Below are positions 25,589-34,500 of a DNA stretch of 64,000 nt, piece after piece; position 1 is the first letter of the stretch, and each line of letters starts with the position of its first letter. This DNA is from an uncultured Flavobacterium sp. (GTDB lineage: Bacteria > Bacteroidota > Bacteroidia > Flavobacteriales > Flavobacteriaceae). Made by a program: the position numbers and the translations under genes. The DNA is taken from positions 65,837-129,836 of the forward strand of contig CALTVC010000012.1 in NCBI GenBank assembly GCA_943912855.1, written 5' to 3'. Below the pieces are notes generated by a model that worked only from the letters and a program-made list of their open reading frames with translations, was not told where the DNA came from and searched no databases.

Positions 25589-25834
25589 TTATAAATTCCT
25601 GTTCTTCTTTTCCTTTTTTATCTGCCTGAAACTATTAATATTTATCAGATAGATGGGCATAAATGCCAGCGGCATTACAGACAGACCACTGAAGCCTTTT
25701 TTGAATGTTGTGTATAGTGTAGTAGCTGTCATTATCAGCATAATCACACTAAAGAAAATCACAATCACTTTTGCCCCCTGTTCGAGTTTTATAATTTTCT
25801 CATCGGACATTTCCGCGTATTTATTGGTACTCAT
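25589..25834 (-). CDS. Small two-TM membrane protein, paralogue B
   Basis: The 81-aa protein starts with a short polar segment (MSTNKYAEMSDEKIIKLEQG), has two hydrophobic segments (VIVIFFSVIMLIMTATTLY and LSVMPLAFMPIYLININ) and ends in a basic tail (RQIKKEKKNRNL). It is clearly paralogous to the gene at 26063-26314 (shared TNK-AEM-DEK start, KGFSGL centre and KNRNL end). It is followed by a decayed flippase end. No function is known; the size and topology would fit an accessory or immunity-type membrane peptide, which is speculation. Confidence 0.7.
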   Translation of the reverse strand: MSTNKYAEMSDEKIIKLEQGAKVIVIFFSVIMLIMTATTLYTTFKKGFSGLSVMPLAFMPIYLININSFRQIKKEKKNRNL

Positions 25835-25949
25835 GGTGTAGGTTTTATTTATATGGTTACCAAAGTACGCATATTAGACCTACTTATGCAACCAAAAATA
25901 AAATTATGATTATCCGGGAATCTTTTCTATTCCATTTTGATTTTCTTAC

Positions 25950-26050
25950 TCCGCTGTAGCAATATATACGGCGCAAAACACACCTATAGGAAAGTGAGTC
26001 CAATTTTAAAAATGGTAATAAGCCAAACTTCTTATAAACAAAGTTGTGAC
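25950..26050 (-). pseudogene. Decayed copy of the flippase 3' region (copy A)
   Basis: The minus strand encodes YKKFGLLPF (identical to the flippase), then after a small deletion and frameshift FKIGLTFL-stop-VCFAPYILLQ, aligning with flippase FKMGFIFLLAGFALYILPQ. It corresponds to roughly 26540-26655 of the intact gene and starts directly after the stop of small gene A. Confidence 0.88.
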
Positions 26051-26062
26051 TGCAAAGTAATA

Positions 26063-26314
26063 CTATCTGCTCAGGTTACGGTTTTTCATTTCTTTTCGGA
26101 GTTCTTTCAGGTTGTTTACGTTGAGTAACAAAATAGGCGCTACACCCAGTGGCAGAACGGTTAATCCGCTGAAACCTTTAGTAACATTCACGTAAATTAC
26201 GGCTCCTAAAAGTATTACCATAAAAACAGAGAAAATAATTATAATGGCGGTAAGTGTCTTTTCAAGGCTTAGTACCTTTTCATCGGGCATTTCTGCAAAT
26301 TTATTGGTCTTCAT
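26063..26314 (-). CDS. Small two-TM membrane protein, paralogue A
   Basis: From ATG 26314 the protein has 83 residues: MKTNKFAEMPDEKVLSLEK, two hydrophobic segments (AIIIIFSVFMVILLGAVIYV, LTVLPLGVAPILLLNVNN) and a basic tail (KELRKEMKNRNLSR). It lies 82 bp behind the intact flippase gene and is followed by flippase fragment A. Its partner paralogue lies at 25589-25834. Function unknown. Confidence 0.7.
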   Translation of the reverse strand: MKTNKFAEMPDEKVLSLEKTLTAIIIIFSVFMVILLGAVIYVNVTKGFSGLTVLPLGVAPILLLNVNNLKELRKEMKNRNLSR

Positions 26315-26396
26315 AAAATTGGTTTTATTAGTAACTGTTGGCAATCTAACTTTAATTATCCAACTTTACAAAATAAAACACCAAATAGTGAATAAA

Positions 26397-27875
26397 CTAT
26401 TTGCCCAACATTTTCAGCTTCTTTAATGCCTGTCCTACCCACACATTCAGCTGGTATACAAGCCTTAGTTTGTATGTAGCAAATATGGTTACCCCCATAT
26501 ACACAACAGTCTTGTAAATAAGCGTAAACAAATGCGAACCCAACTGTGGCAGTATATACAGTGCAAAACCCGCCAAAAGGAAAATGAATCCCATTTTAAA
26601 GAACTTAGTATCGAACGGCAGTAGCCCAAACTTCTTGTAGATAAACACCAGCTTACTGATATTGAATATCGTCATGCTGATGAACGATGCCCACGCTACG
26701 CCTACAATGTCGTAACCAAGATTCAAAAACAATAGGTTGAGCGATACATTCAGCACCACGAGTATCCCCACTGCAACAAGGTTAAAACGGTAGTATTTGC
26801 TGTAGGTAATGATTTCGCCGTTAAAGCCTGTAGCCATGTTTATGAGTACGCTAAAGCCCAATATCAAAATAATAGGTATGGTCGCCGCAAGCTTACCGTA
26901 ATCAGGCATCAGGCGGAAAAGGTCTTCTATCCCAAGGAAAATACAACCGTACAGCACTGCCCCGATGAAGAATAATAGACGTGCGATTTCCTTGTACTTT
27001 ATGTCGAGTTCCTTTAGATTATGGTCTTTAAGATAGTTTGATATGATGGGCGCATAGAGCGCGAACATACCCACCGCTGGGATTTGCAGCGTACTTGCCA
27101 ATATCGCTCCTGTACTGAACACACCATTTGCTTTCATGGAAATGTATTTCGGGATAAGTAGTCCGTCTATACGGAATGCCAGCAACGAACCAAGACTCCC
27201 TGCCAACGCGTACAGGCTGTATCGGAAATAATCCTTACGGGAAATTTCGCCAAACAATGTTTTAAAACGATAGTTAAAACCCGGTTTGTAGTATTTAAAA
27301 AGATACGCCGACGTAAGCAACAGTATCAGCCCGAAGCCCGCCATATAAACCCATATTGCTGTTTCTACAGTTGCCGAACCATACAGCAGTAACAGGAACG
27401 CTAACGGAAGAGCTATTTTAGGTATTATCTTTTCAAACAATGTGGGCACGGCTATGCGTTGCAAATCCTGTAGTTGTTTTTTAAACAGCTCTACAAATGC
27501 CAGTACTATGGCTATTGGGTAGGCGTAATATATCAGGTTGATGTATTCTTCATGAGAGGCATTGGCATAGACCACCATCCCTAAAAGCGCGATAAGGCTT
27601 ACGACAACAACCGAAAGCATACTGTAATTAAACAACTGTTTCTGGTGGCGTTCGTCAAGGGCAGGATAAAACTTTATCAATGCCTGGCTTGCTCCCAGCA
27701 CCATAATAGGGAATAACAGTTGAGATACGCTGTCTATATAACGAATCATCCCCTGAAACTCGTAGTCTTTAGGATATAACAATAACGATGAAATAACCCC
27801 TATTCCGGTGCCCAGATAGTTAAAAATGGCGTACCACACCACCTGCTTCATTGGGGCTACACGTTGCTTTTCCAT
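26397..27875 (-). CDS. Polysaccharide/oligosaccharide flippase (Wzx-like, MOP superfamily)
   Basis: The 492-aa protein has 12-14 transmembrane segments of the MOP/PST type, starting KQVVWYAIFNYLGTGIGVISSLLLYPKDYEFQG and containing the repeated-half layout of flippases. It would move lipid-linked sugar units across the inner membrane for surface glycan assembly. Its ATG overlaps the stop of the glycosyltransferase gene (TAATG), so translation is coupled. Its 3' end has been copied twice downstream (25950-26050, 25437-25584). Confidence 0.9.
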   Translation of the reverse strand: MEKQRVAPMKQVVWYAIFNYLGTGIGVISSLLLYPKDYEFQGMIRYIDSVSQLLFPIMVLGASQALIKFYPALDERHQKQLFNYSMLSVVVVSLIALLGMVVYANASHEEYINLIYYAYPIAIVLAFVELFKKQLQDLQRIAVPTLFEKIIPKIALPLAFLLLLYGSATVETAIWVYMAGFGLILLLTSAYLFKYYKPGFNYRFKTLFGEISRKDYFRYSLYALAGSLGSLLAFRIDGLLIPKYISMKANGVFSTGAILASTLQIPAVGMFALYAPIISNYLKDHNLKELDIKYKEIARLLFFIGAVLYGCIFLGIEDLFRLMPDYGKLAATIPIILILGFSVLINMATGFNGEIITYSKYYRFNLVAVGILVVLNVSLNLLFLNLGYDIVGVAWASFISMTIFNISKLVFIYKKFGLLPFDTKFFKMGFIFLLAGFALYILPQLGSHLFTLIYKTVVYMGVTIFATYKLRLVYQLNVWVGQALKKLKMLGK

Positions 27876-28744
27876 TACAGGGCGCGTTTTCGGGCGGCTT
27901 TTACAGGCGCGGGGTTAAACAAAAATTTGAGGTAATAACCGCTCAGCTTTCCCAGCATGGTAAGCCCTTTCCCCCAACCGTAAAATCTAGCAAAGTATTT
28001 TGGCAAGCCCAGTGCTTCCTTCGCTCCCTGAACATACGCCTGCGTAAGGCTATATTTTGGGTTGATTAAAGCAGACAGGAGTTTATATTTACTTTGGGTA
28101 ATGTCTTTATTAAAGTTGCGTGTAATCACGCGGTCGTGTACTATTTTGACGTTGGTATCAATGGCAATTTGGAAGTTATGGAAAGCTACACGGTCGCAAT
28201 AGTTCCTGTCCTCTCCATAATGCCCAAACAACGGCTCGAAGTAACCAACTTTCTCCACACATTTTTTACTAAGCATCCAGGCGGCTGCGTTTACAAACGG
28301 CACTAAAGGCAGACCGTTTACTTCGCCATTCTTTCGGCTTAGGTAGGTAGCAAAAGACGTATCGTATTCGGTTTCATTCGCCTGAAAATGCAGTGGACTT
28401 AAGAATCCTATTTGCGGATTTGCTTCCATATTCGTAACCAAACTGCTTACCGTATTTTCAAATACCCACGCATCCTGATTCAGTAAAAAAAGGTAATCAG
28501 CTCCGAGCTCCAACGCTTTTTGCATGCCTATGTTATTGGCTTTGCCAAAACCCAGGTTGCTCCCGGTTTCTATCAGGTCTACTTCAGGGTATTGCTTCAG
28601 GAGGGCAACAGTGGTATCAGTGCTTTGGTTATCCACCGCAATGATACGCACCGGATAAGACGATGCCAGCAACGACGGTATAAGCTTATCTATCCAGCGG
28701 GCGCCGTTGTAGGTAACAATGATTACAAATACGTTCTTATCCAA
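27875..28744 (-). CDS. Family 2 glycosyltransferase (rhamnosyltransferase-like)
   Basis: The 289-aa GT-A enzyme has VFVIIVTYNGARWIDKLIPSL (UDP/dTDP-sugar binding), AVDNQSTDTT, the GSNLGFGKANNIG loop and LFLLNQDAW in place of a DxD motif. The start is a TTG: no ATG or GTG lies between the upstream in-frame TAA and the conserved N-terminal strand, and a promoter box sits 21 nt ahead. It probably adds a sugar to the lipid-linked unit exported by the flippase encoded next. Divergent from another GT2 gene. Confidence 0.9.
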   Translation of the reverse strand: MDKNVFVIIVTYNGARWIDKLIPSLLASSYPVRIIAVDNQSTDTTVALLKQYPEVDLIETGSNLGFGKANNIGMQKALELGADYLFLLNQDAWVFENTVSSLVTNMEANPQIGFLSPLHFQANETEYDTSFATYLSRKNGEVNGLPLVPFVNAAAWMLSKKCVEKVGYFEPLFGHYGEDRNYCDRVAFHNFQIAIDTNVKIVHDRVITRNFNKDITQSKYKLLSALINPKYSLTQAYVQGAKEALGLPKYFARFYGWGKGLTMLGKLSGYYLKFLFNPAPVKAARKRAL

Positions 28745-28765
28745 GGTTTCGTTTTTCGATTACGG

Positions 28766-28773
28766 CAAAATTA
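28766..28773 (-). promoter_or_regulatory. Bacteroidota -7 promoter box for glycosyltransferase-flippase operon
   Basis: TAATTTTG (minus strand) fits TAnnTTTG, 21 nt before the TTG start at 28744, supporting that start. Confidence 0.6.
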
Positions 28774-28803
28774 AGGATATTTGCACTTCTTTTATATTTC
28801 AGC

Positions 28804-29655
28804 ATGAAATACTATGTAATAATACCCGCGCACAACGAGGAAGCCTTTATGGGCGTAACGCTAGATTCGCTTGTGGCGCAAACCGTACTCCCTGCAAAAG
28901 CGGTGGTGGTAAACGACAACAGTACCGACCGTACCGGCGAAATTGTGGCTCAATACGCCGCACAATACCCATGGATATCATTGGTAAACAAAGATTCGGC
29001 TGCGGTACACCTGCCGGGCAGTAAGGTAATACAGGCATTTAATGCCGGGTATGCTACCATAGACGAAGACTACGACATCATTGTAAAGCTGGATGCCGAC
29101 CTTATACTCCCTCCTGATTATTTTGAAACCGTACTTAACGCTTTTAAAGCCGATGACACCGTGGGTATGGCGGGCGGTTTTGCCTACATAGAAAAGAATG
29201 GCGAGTGGATATTGGAAAACCTTACCGACAAAGACCACATTCGCGGGGCGTTTAAAGCCTACCGCAAAGCGTTGTTTGCCCAGATGGGCGGACTGCGTAC
29301 GGCTATGGGTTGGGATACCGCCGATGAACTGATTGCTAAATTTTACAACTGGAAGGTAGTTACCATAGAAAGCCTGAAGGTAAAACACCTGAAGCCTACG
29401 GGAGCCAACTACAACAAAGCCGCACGCTACAAACAGGGCGAAGCGTTTTACAGCCTAGGCTACGGGTTTATCATTACAGCCATTGCGGGTGCCAAGCTTG
29501 CCATGCGTAAGGGTAAACCGTTGTTATTTGTAGATTATATAAAAGGTTTTTTACAGGCAAAAAATGAGAAGAAACCCATGCTGGTAACACAGGAGCAAGC
29601 GAAGTTTATCCGTGCCTACCGCTGGAAGAAAATGAAACAGAAGGTTTTTAAGTAG
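28804..29655 (+). CDS. Family 2 glycosyltransferase
   Basis: The 283-aa protein is a GT-A glycosyltransferase: YYVIIPAHNEEAFMGVTLDSL, VVNDNSTDRTGEI and the metal-binding IIVKLDADLILP (DxD, about residues 94-98), acceptor-side 'GLRTAMGWDTADELIAKFYNW'. It is divergent from the other GT2 gene and probably belongs to the same surface-glycan function. No membrane segments are seen; a cytosolic peripheral location is expected. Donor and acceptor sugars are unknown. Confidence 0.9.
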   Translation: MKYYVIIPAHNEEAFMGVTLDSLVAQTVLPAKAVVVNDNSTDRTGEIVAQYAAQYPWISLVNKDSAAVHLPGSKVIQAFNAGYATIDEDYDIIVKLDADLILPPDYFETVLNAFKADDTVGMAGGFAYIEKNGEWILENLTDKDHIRGAFKAYRKALFAQMGGLRTAMGWDTADELIAKFYNWKVVTIESLKVKHLKPTGANYNKAARYKQGEAFYSLGYGFIITAIAGAKLAMRKGKPLLFVDYIKGFLQAKNEKKPMLVTQEQAKFIRAYRWKKMKQKVFK

Positions 29656-29727
29656 TTTTTTCAGTAATCAGTGGTCAGTCGCAGTTTTCAGTGACAAATG
29701 GGACGTAAATAATACAGATTACCCAAA

Positions 29728-29762
29728 GACTCAGAAGCTCAGCAACTCAGCGACTCAGAAGC
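29728..29762. repeat. Short CTCAG tandem-type repeat
   Basis: GACTCAGAAGCTCAGCAACT CAGCGACTCAGAAGC: four CTCAG units at 8-10-bp intervals in the 188-bp gap before mlaE. Such low-complexity tracts are frequent between flavobacterial genes; no function known. Confidence 0.6.
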
Positions 29763-29843
29763 TTTTTATTAAAAAACTATTAAGTAGTAAGGAAAACCCG
29801 ATACAAATCGGTACTTTAGCCGATAATTTTCCGCACACATTAC

Positions 29844-30584
29844 ATGATTAAAGCTTTAGAACAGATAGGCCGTTACTTCCTGATGCTGAAGGAGGTATTT
29901 AACAAACCTACCAAATGGCAGGTAATGCGCCCCCTAATATTTAAAGAAATAGACGACCTTATTATTGGCTCCATGGGCATAGTGGCGTTTATTTCGTTTT
30001 TCATTGGCGGTGTTGTAGCCATACAAACGGCACTAAACCTTACCAATCCGCTTATCCCGAAATCACTTATCGCATTTGCCACCAGGCAGTCGGTAATCCT
30101 GGAATTCGCCCCTACGTTCATCTCCATAATCATGGCGGGTCGTGCAGGTTCTTACATTACATCGAGCATTGGTACCATGCGTGTTACCGAACAGATAGAC
30201 GCACTGGAAGTTATGGGGGTTAACTCGCTTAACTACCTTATATTCCCTAAAATCATCGCTTTCCTTTTGTATCCGTTTGTAATTTCAATATCTATGTTCC
30301 TTGGTATCGTAGGCGGATGGATGGCCGGTGTATACGGCGGTTTTATAGGCAGCGAAGAATTCCTTCAGGGTATACAACGCGAGTTTTTGCCGTTCCACGT
30401 GTTTTACGCGTTCTTTAAAACATTTGTATTCGGCTTCGTATTGGCCACCATACCATCGTTCCATGGCTTTTACATGAAAGGTGGCGCGCTTGAAGTAGGT
30501 AAAGCAAGTACCACGGCATTTGTATGGTGCAGTGTGGTTATCATTCTTATAAATTACATCATAACCTCGTTACTCCTAAGCTAA
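29844..30584 (+). CDS. mlaE: MlaE-family lipid ABC transporter permease
   Basis: The 246-aa inner-membrane protein matches the MlaE/PF02405 permease: 'SFFIGGVVAIQTALNLTNP', FAPTFISIIMAGRAGSYITSSIGTMRVTEQIDALEVMG (the conserved cytosolic coupling helix with the EQIDALEVMG motif) and five to six TM segments. With MlaF it powers phospholipid transfer linked to outer-membrane asymmetry. Its stop overlaps the mlaF ATG (TAATG). No MCE-domain (MlaD) gene follows here, although it usually does in proteobacteria. Confidence 0.92.
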   Translation: MIKALEQIGRYFLMLKEVFNKPTKWQVMRPLIFKEIDDLIIGSMGIVAFISFFIGGVVAIQTALNLTNPLIPKSLIAFATRQSVILEFAPTFISIIMAGRAGSYITSSIGTMRVTEQIDALEVMGVNSLNYLIFPKIIAFLLYPFVISISMFLGIVGGWMAGVYGGFIGSEEFLQGIQREFLPFHVFYAFFKTFVFGFVLATIPSFHGFYMKGGALEVGKASTTAFVWCSVVIILINYIITSLLLS

Positions 30585-31372
30585 TGATAGAAGTTAAAGA
30601 CATCAGGAAATCGTTTGGCGAAGCCGAGGTACTAAAGGGTATTTCTACCACTTTTGAATCAGGCAAGACCAATCTTATCATAGGCCGAAGCGGCTCGGGT
30701 AAAACCGTAATGCTAAAAACGCTACTGGGCATCCACCAACCCGATTCGGGTTCTATATCATACGATGGACGTATTTACGGTGATTTAACAGCCGATGAAA
30801 AACGTGCGCTTCGTACCGAAATAGGCATGGTATTTCAGGGAAGCGCATTGTTTGACAGTATGACCGTAGAACAAAACGTAGCATTTCCGCTGCAAATGTT
30901 TACCGATAAAAGGCCACGTGAAATTCGCGACCGTGTAAACGAAGTACTTGAGCGTGTAAACCTGAAAGATGCCAACCGTAAGTTTCCTAATGAAATATCG
31001 GGTGGTATGCAAAAAAGGGTAGCCATTGCACGTGCCATTGTAAACAACCCTAAGTACCTGTTTTGCGATGAGCCTAACTCAGGGCTTGACCCGGAAACCA
31101 GTATTGTAATTGATACCCTGGTGCAGGAAATCACCAAAGAGTATAACATTACCACCGTGATTAATACCCACGACATGAACTCTGTACTACAGATAGGCGA
31201 GAAAATCGTGTTCCTTAAAAACGGTGTAAAAGAATGGGAAGGTAACAATGAGGAAATCCTTGAAACCCGCAACAAATCTATTGTAGAGTTTGTATACTCA
31301 TCTGACCTGTTTAAGAAAGTACGCGAAAGCCTGCTTGCCGAAGAGGAAGAGAACCACAACAATAACAAATAG
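30584..31372 (+). CDS. mlaF: MlaF-family lipid ABC transporter ATPase
   Basis: The 262-aa ATPase starts at the ATG overlapping the mlaE stop. It has Walker A GRSGSGKT (34-41), Q-loop FQGSALFD, signature SGGMQKR (139-145), Walker B LFCDEP (159-164) and the switch His in TVINTHDMNS. The GMQKR-type signature is characteristic of the Mla/TGD group. An Asn/Glu-rich tail ends the protein. A strong terminator follows. Confidence 0.93.
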   Translation: MIEVKDIRKSFGEAEVLKGISTTFESGKTNLIIGRSGSGKTVMLKTLLGIHQPDSGSISYDGRIYGDLTADEKRALRTEIGMVFQGSALFDSMTVEQNVAFPLQMFTDKRPREIRDRVNEVLERVNLKDANRKFPNEISGGMQKRVAIARAIVNNPKYLFCDEPNSGLDPETSIVIDTLVQEITKEYNITTVINTHDMNSVLQIGEKIVFLKNGVKEWEGNNEEILETRNKSIVEFVYSSDLFKKVRESLLAEEEENHNNNK

Positions 31373-31396
31373 GGTTTTACCCGAAACATCATATAG

Positions 31397-31426
31397 TCCC
31401 GGCTTAGCAATAAGTCGGGATTTTTT
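31397..31426 (+). terminator. Rho-independent terminator after mlaF
   Basis: TCCCGGCTT (31397-31405) pairs with AAGTCGGGA (31412-31420, one G-U), followed by six T. Confidence 0.85.
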
Positions 31427-31450
31427 ATTGCGTTAGGTATGAGCTGTTGT

Positions 31451-31481
31451 AAAAACAAAAGTCCCGCCATGTGGCAGGACT
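31451..31481 (-). terminator. Rho-independent terminator of the adhesin gene
   Basis: On the minus strand AGTCCTGCCA and TGGCGGGACT form a stem followed by TTTGTTTTT; it lies 28 bp after the stop at 31509. Confidence 0.8.
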
Positions 31482-31508
31482 CTCATCTCAAAAAAACTAT
31501 ATATAAAT

Positions 31509-34500
31509 TTATACTTTCCTCAGTAAATATACCCACCCGGTAACCTTTCTGCCCTGCGAAAGTGTTACCACATAAAAGTAGGTACCTGTAGGCAAATCAC
31601 CCGCGTTTGATTGTCCGTGCCATTCGTTCTTGTAACCATACTTCTCATAGATTTCCATACCGTAGCGGTTAAAGATTTTAATGTGCTGCACATCCAGGTG
31701 AGATAAATCAAAACTTTCATTGTCCTGCCCGTCACCCGGCGATATTCCCCTCGGAATACCACAAAATGTATTATTTACAGCAACATCGGCACTGGCTACA
31801 CAGCCCCCTTGTTGTGTTACAGTGGCTGTATAAAGCCCTGTTTGCATACCTGTAATATCTACCCACTCGCCGGTGGCGCTAAAGCCGTTAGGCCCTGACC
31901 AAACCACTGAAGCTATATTGGCTATTTCTTCATAGTTTTCCAGCCTTAATATGCAACGGTCGTTTTCGCAACCTGCAATCGGATCTACATCAAACGGATC
32001 AGGATTTAAGGATACCGTAAATATTTTGGTTACAGCACATATACCATTAGAGATTTCCACCGAATATGTTCCAAAGTTCGTAACCGGCAACAATGAGCGT
32101 GTTTCGGCAAGCAAGGTAGTCCCCTCATACCATGTGTAGGTAAAACCTGCATCTGAAGTATTAAAGTTTATCGGCTCTACGGTTAGTGTGGTGCTTTGGT
32201 TTGCACATAATACTGCATCTCCCGAAATGCTGAAATCAGGAACAGCTTTTACTGTTACCGCTACTGTTGTAGCAGGAGAGGTACATCCGTTTACCGTTAC
32301 GGTAAGGCTATATGTTCCTGTAGCACCTGTTGTAGCAGCGACTATCAGTGGATTTTGAAGTGATGATGTAAATCCGCCAGGACCCGTCCAGCTGTATACA
32401 GCACCCGCAACTGCTGTTGCAGCAAGCTGCACATCCTGACCCGCACACACAGGAGCCACAGAAGCCACTGATGGAGCATTAGGAATGTTATTAAGCGTTA
32501 TGGTTACTGTAGCATCATCTGTAGCACCACAAAGACTTGTTACGTCATATTTAAAGTGGTACACACCCGGAGCAATACCCGTTGTATTGAAACTACCTGA
32601 AGCAAGCGCGCCGCTTCCATCCACGTCTGTCCAAGTTCCACCTGTATCATGTGTACCAAGGTATGAAGCAAGGTTTATTACAGAACCGCTGTTACAAACC
32701 GTATCTGTACCATCTGTACCAGCATTAGGCAATGGGCTTACCGTAAGGTTTACCGTAGCCACAGTAGAAGTACATCCGTTTATGGTAGCGGTAACTTCGT
32801 ACTGACCCGACTGGTTTACCGCAACGTTAGTAAGTGTTGGGTTTTCCAATGAAGATATAAATCCGTTAGGACCTGTCCAGCTATAGGAAACGCCTGCCGT
32901 AGATGATGAAGCCGTAAGCTGTACCGTACTGCCTGCACAGGCTATAGAAAGCGGACTGATTACCGGGGCATTTGGCGTAGCGTTTAATGTTATGGTTACT
33001 GTAGCGTCATCGCTTGTACCACAAGGGCTGGTTACAACATACCTGAAACGGAATGTTCCTGAAGCTACAAGCGCAGTATTGAAATCACCTGCTGTAAGCG
33101 CGCCCGAAGCATCTAAATCGGTCCATGTACCTCCTGTAGTATAGCCTGTGCCTAAATAAGAAAACAAGTTTAAAACCGTACCCGGATTACATTGCACAAG
33201 TGTATTGTCATTACCGGCAAAAGGTTGCGCTACTATATTAAAGTTTACCGTACCTGCCGGAGAAGTACAACCGTTAACAGTAACAGTTAATGTATATGTA
33301 CCCGACTGCGCGGCAATGGTATTGCTTAACAGAGGATTTTGTAATGAAGATGTAAATCCGTTAGGCCCTGTCCAGCTGTAAGCATCAGCAACTGTTGTAG
33401 TAGAAAGTTGCACATTGGCACCTTCGCACACATCGGCCACAGGAGTAATAACGGGCGCTAAAGGAACTGTTCGTACTGATACCGTTATGGTTGCCACGTC
33501 TACACTACTGCAAGGTCCGTTTACCGTATAGGTGAAATGATAAATGCCTGTAGCCACGCCCTGTGTATTAAAACTGCTACCACTTAATCCCGATGCTCCG
33601 TCTACATCTGCCCACGTACCGCCATTATCATAAGTGGTTCCTAAATGAGATGCAAGGTTTATTATACTTCCGGTACTATCATTACAAACCGTAATACTAT
33701 CATCTGTACCTGCGTTAGGCTGATTGTTAGGATCTACAGTATATGACAAGGTTTGATTAAGACATGAATCAGGGTCTTGTGATATAATACGCACCGTATA
33801 CACACCGGCATCTGTAGTAGAGTTGTATGATGCAAAATTTAATGTGGCCGTTGTACTTAGTATAACCGAAGGACTGGACTGTTTAAACCATTGATAACTA
33901 AGAAATGTATACGAAGGCACACTTAGTGTACTCGCTTCTCCTTCACAAAAGCCCGAAGGCGTTACTGCAATGGGCTGCTGGCTGTTTATGGTAAATTCTG
34001 AATTGCGGACATTATTACAGTTATCCGTTACCTGAAAGTTATAGATTCCTGATGTTAAACCATCAAACACATTACTATTTCCATTATTATGGGCAAAAGA
34101 TGTATCACCATCTTTAGACGTTATGGCATATAAAAACGGAGGCACTCCCTCTACCGTAACTACAGCCTCAACAGTATCATTGGCACATGGGAAGCTGTTT
34201 ACATTTACAATTCTTGGGCCTCCTCCAAAATCAAATTCTTTTAGCGTATGAAAACAGCGGGAATTGTCTGCTGTTCCGGTACCATATCCAGAAAACACCT
34301 TCAGTATCCTGAAATGCCCCGAATAAGCATTGTTAAGAGTTACCTGGTTTACCGTAAGCAAAACAGAATTTGCCGCAATGGGCAATCCTCCCAGATATGG
34401 CATACCCGTACCCGGATGCCCCCAAAGACCTGTTGTTTCGTTTAGCTTTTGCAACCAGAAAGACTGTATGTAATTTCCGTTACTGGTATGCTGAAGATTA

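Noticed and set aside
25900..26062. Plus-strand frame in the interval between the small membrane genes
   Set aside because: The minus strand there aligns with the flippase, so the interval is a decayed fragment rather than a plus-strand gene.
32000..33700. Regular repeats that might look like a CRISPR array
   Set aside because: The period is about 480 bp, matching protein-coding Ig-like repeats; no short identical repeats with unique spacers exist.
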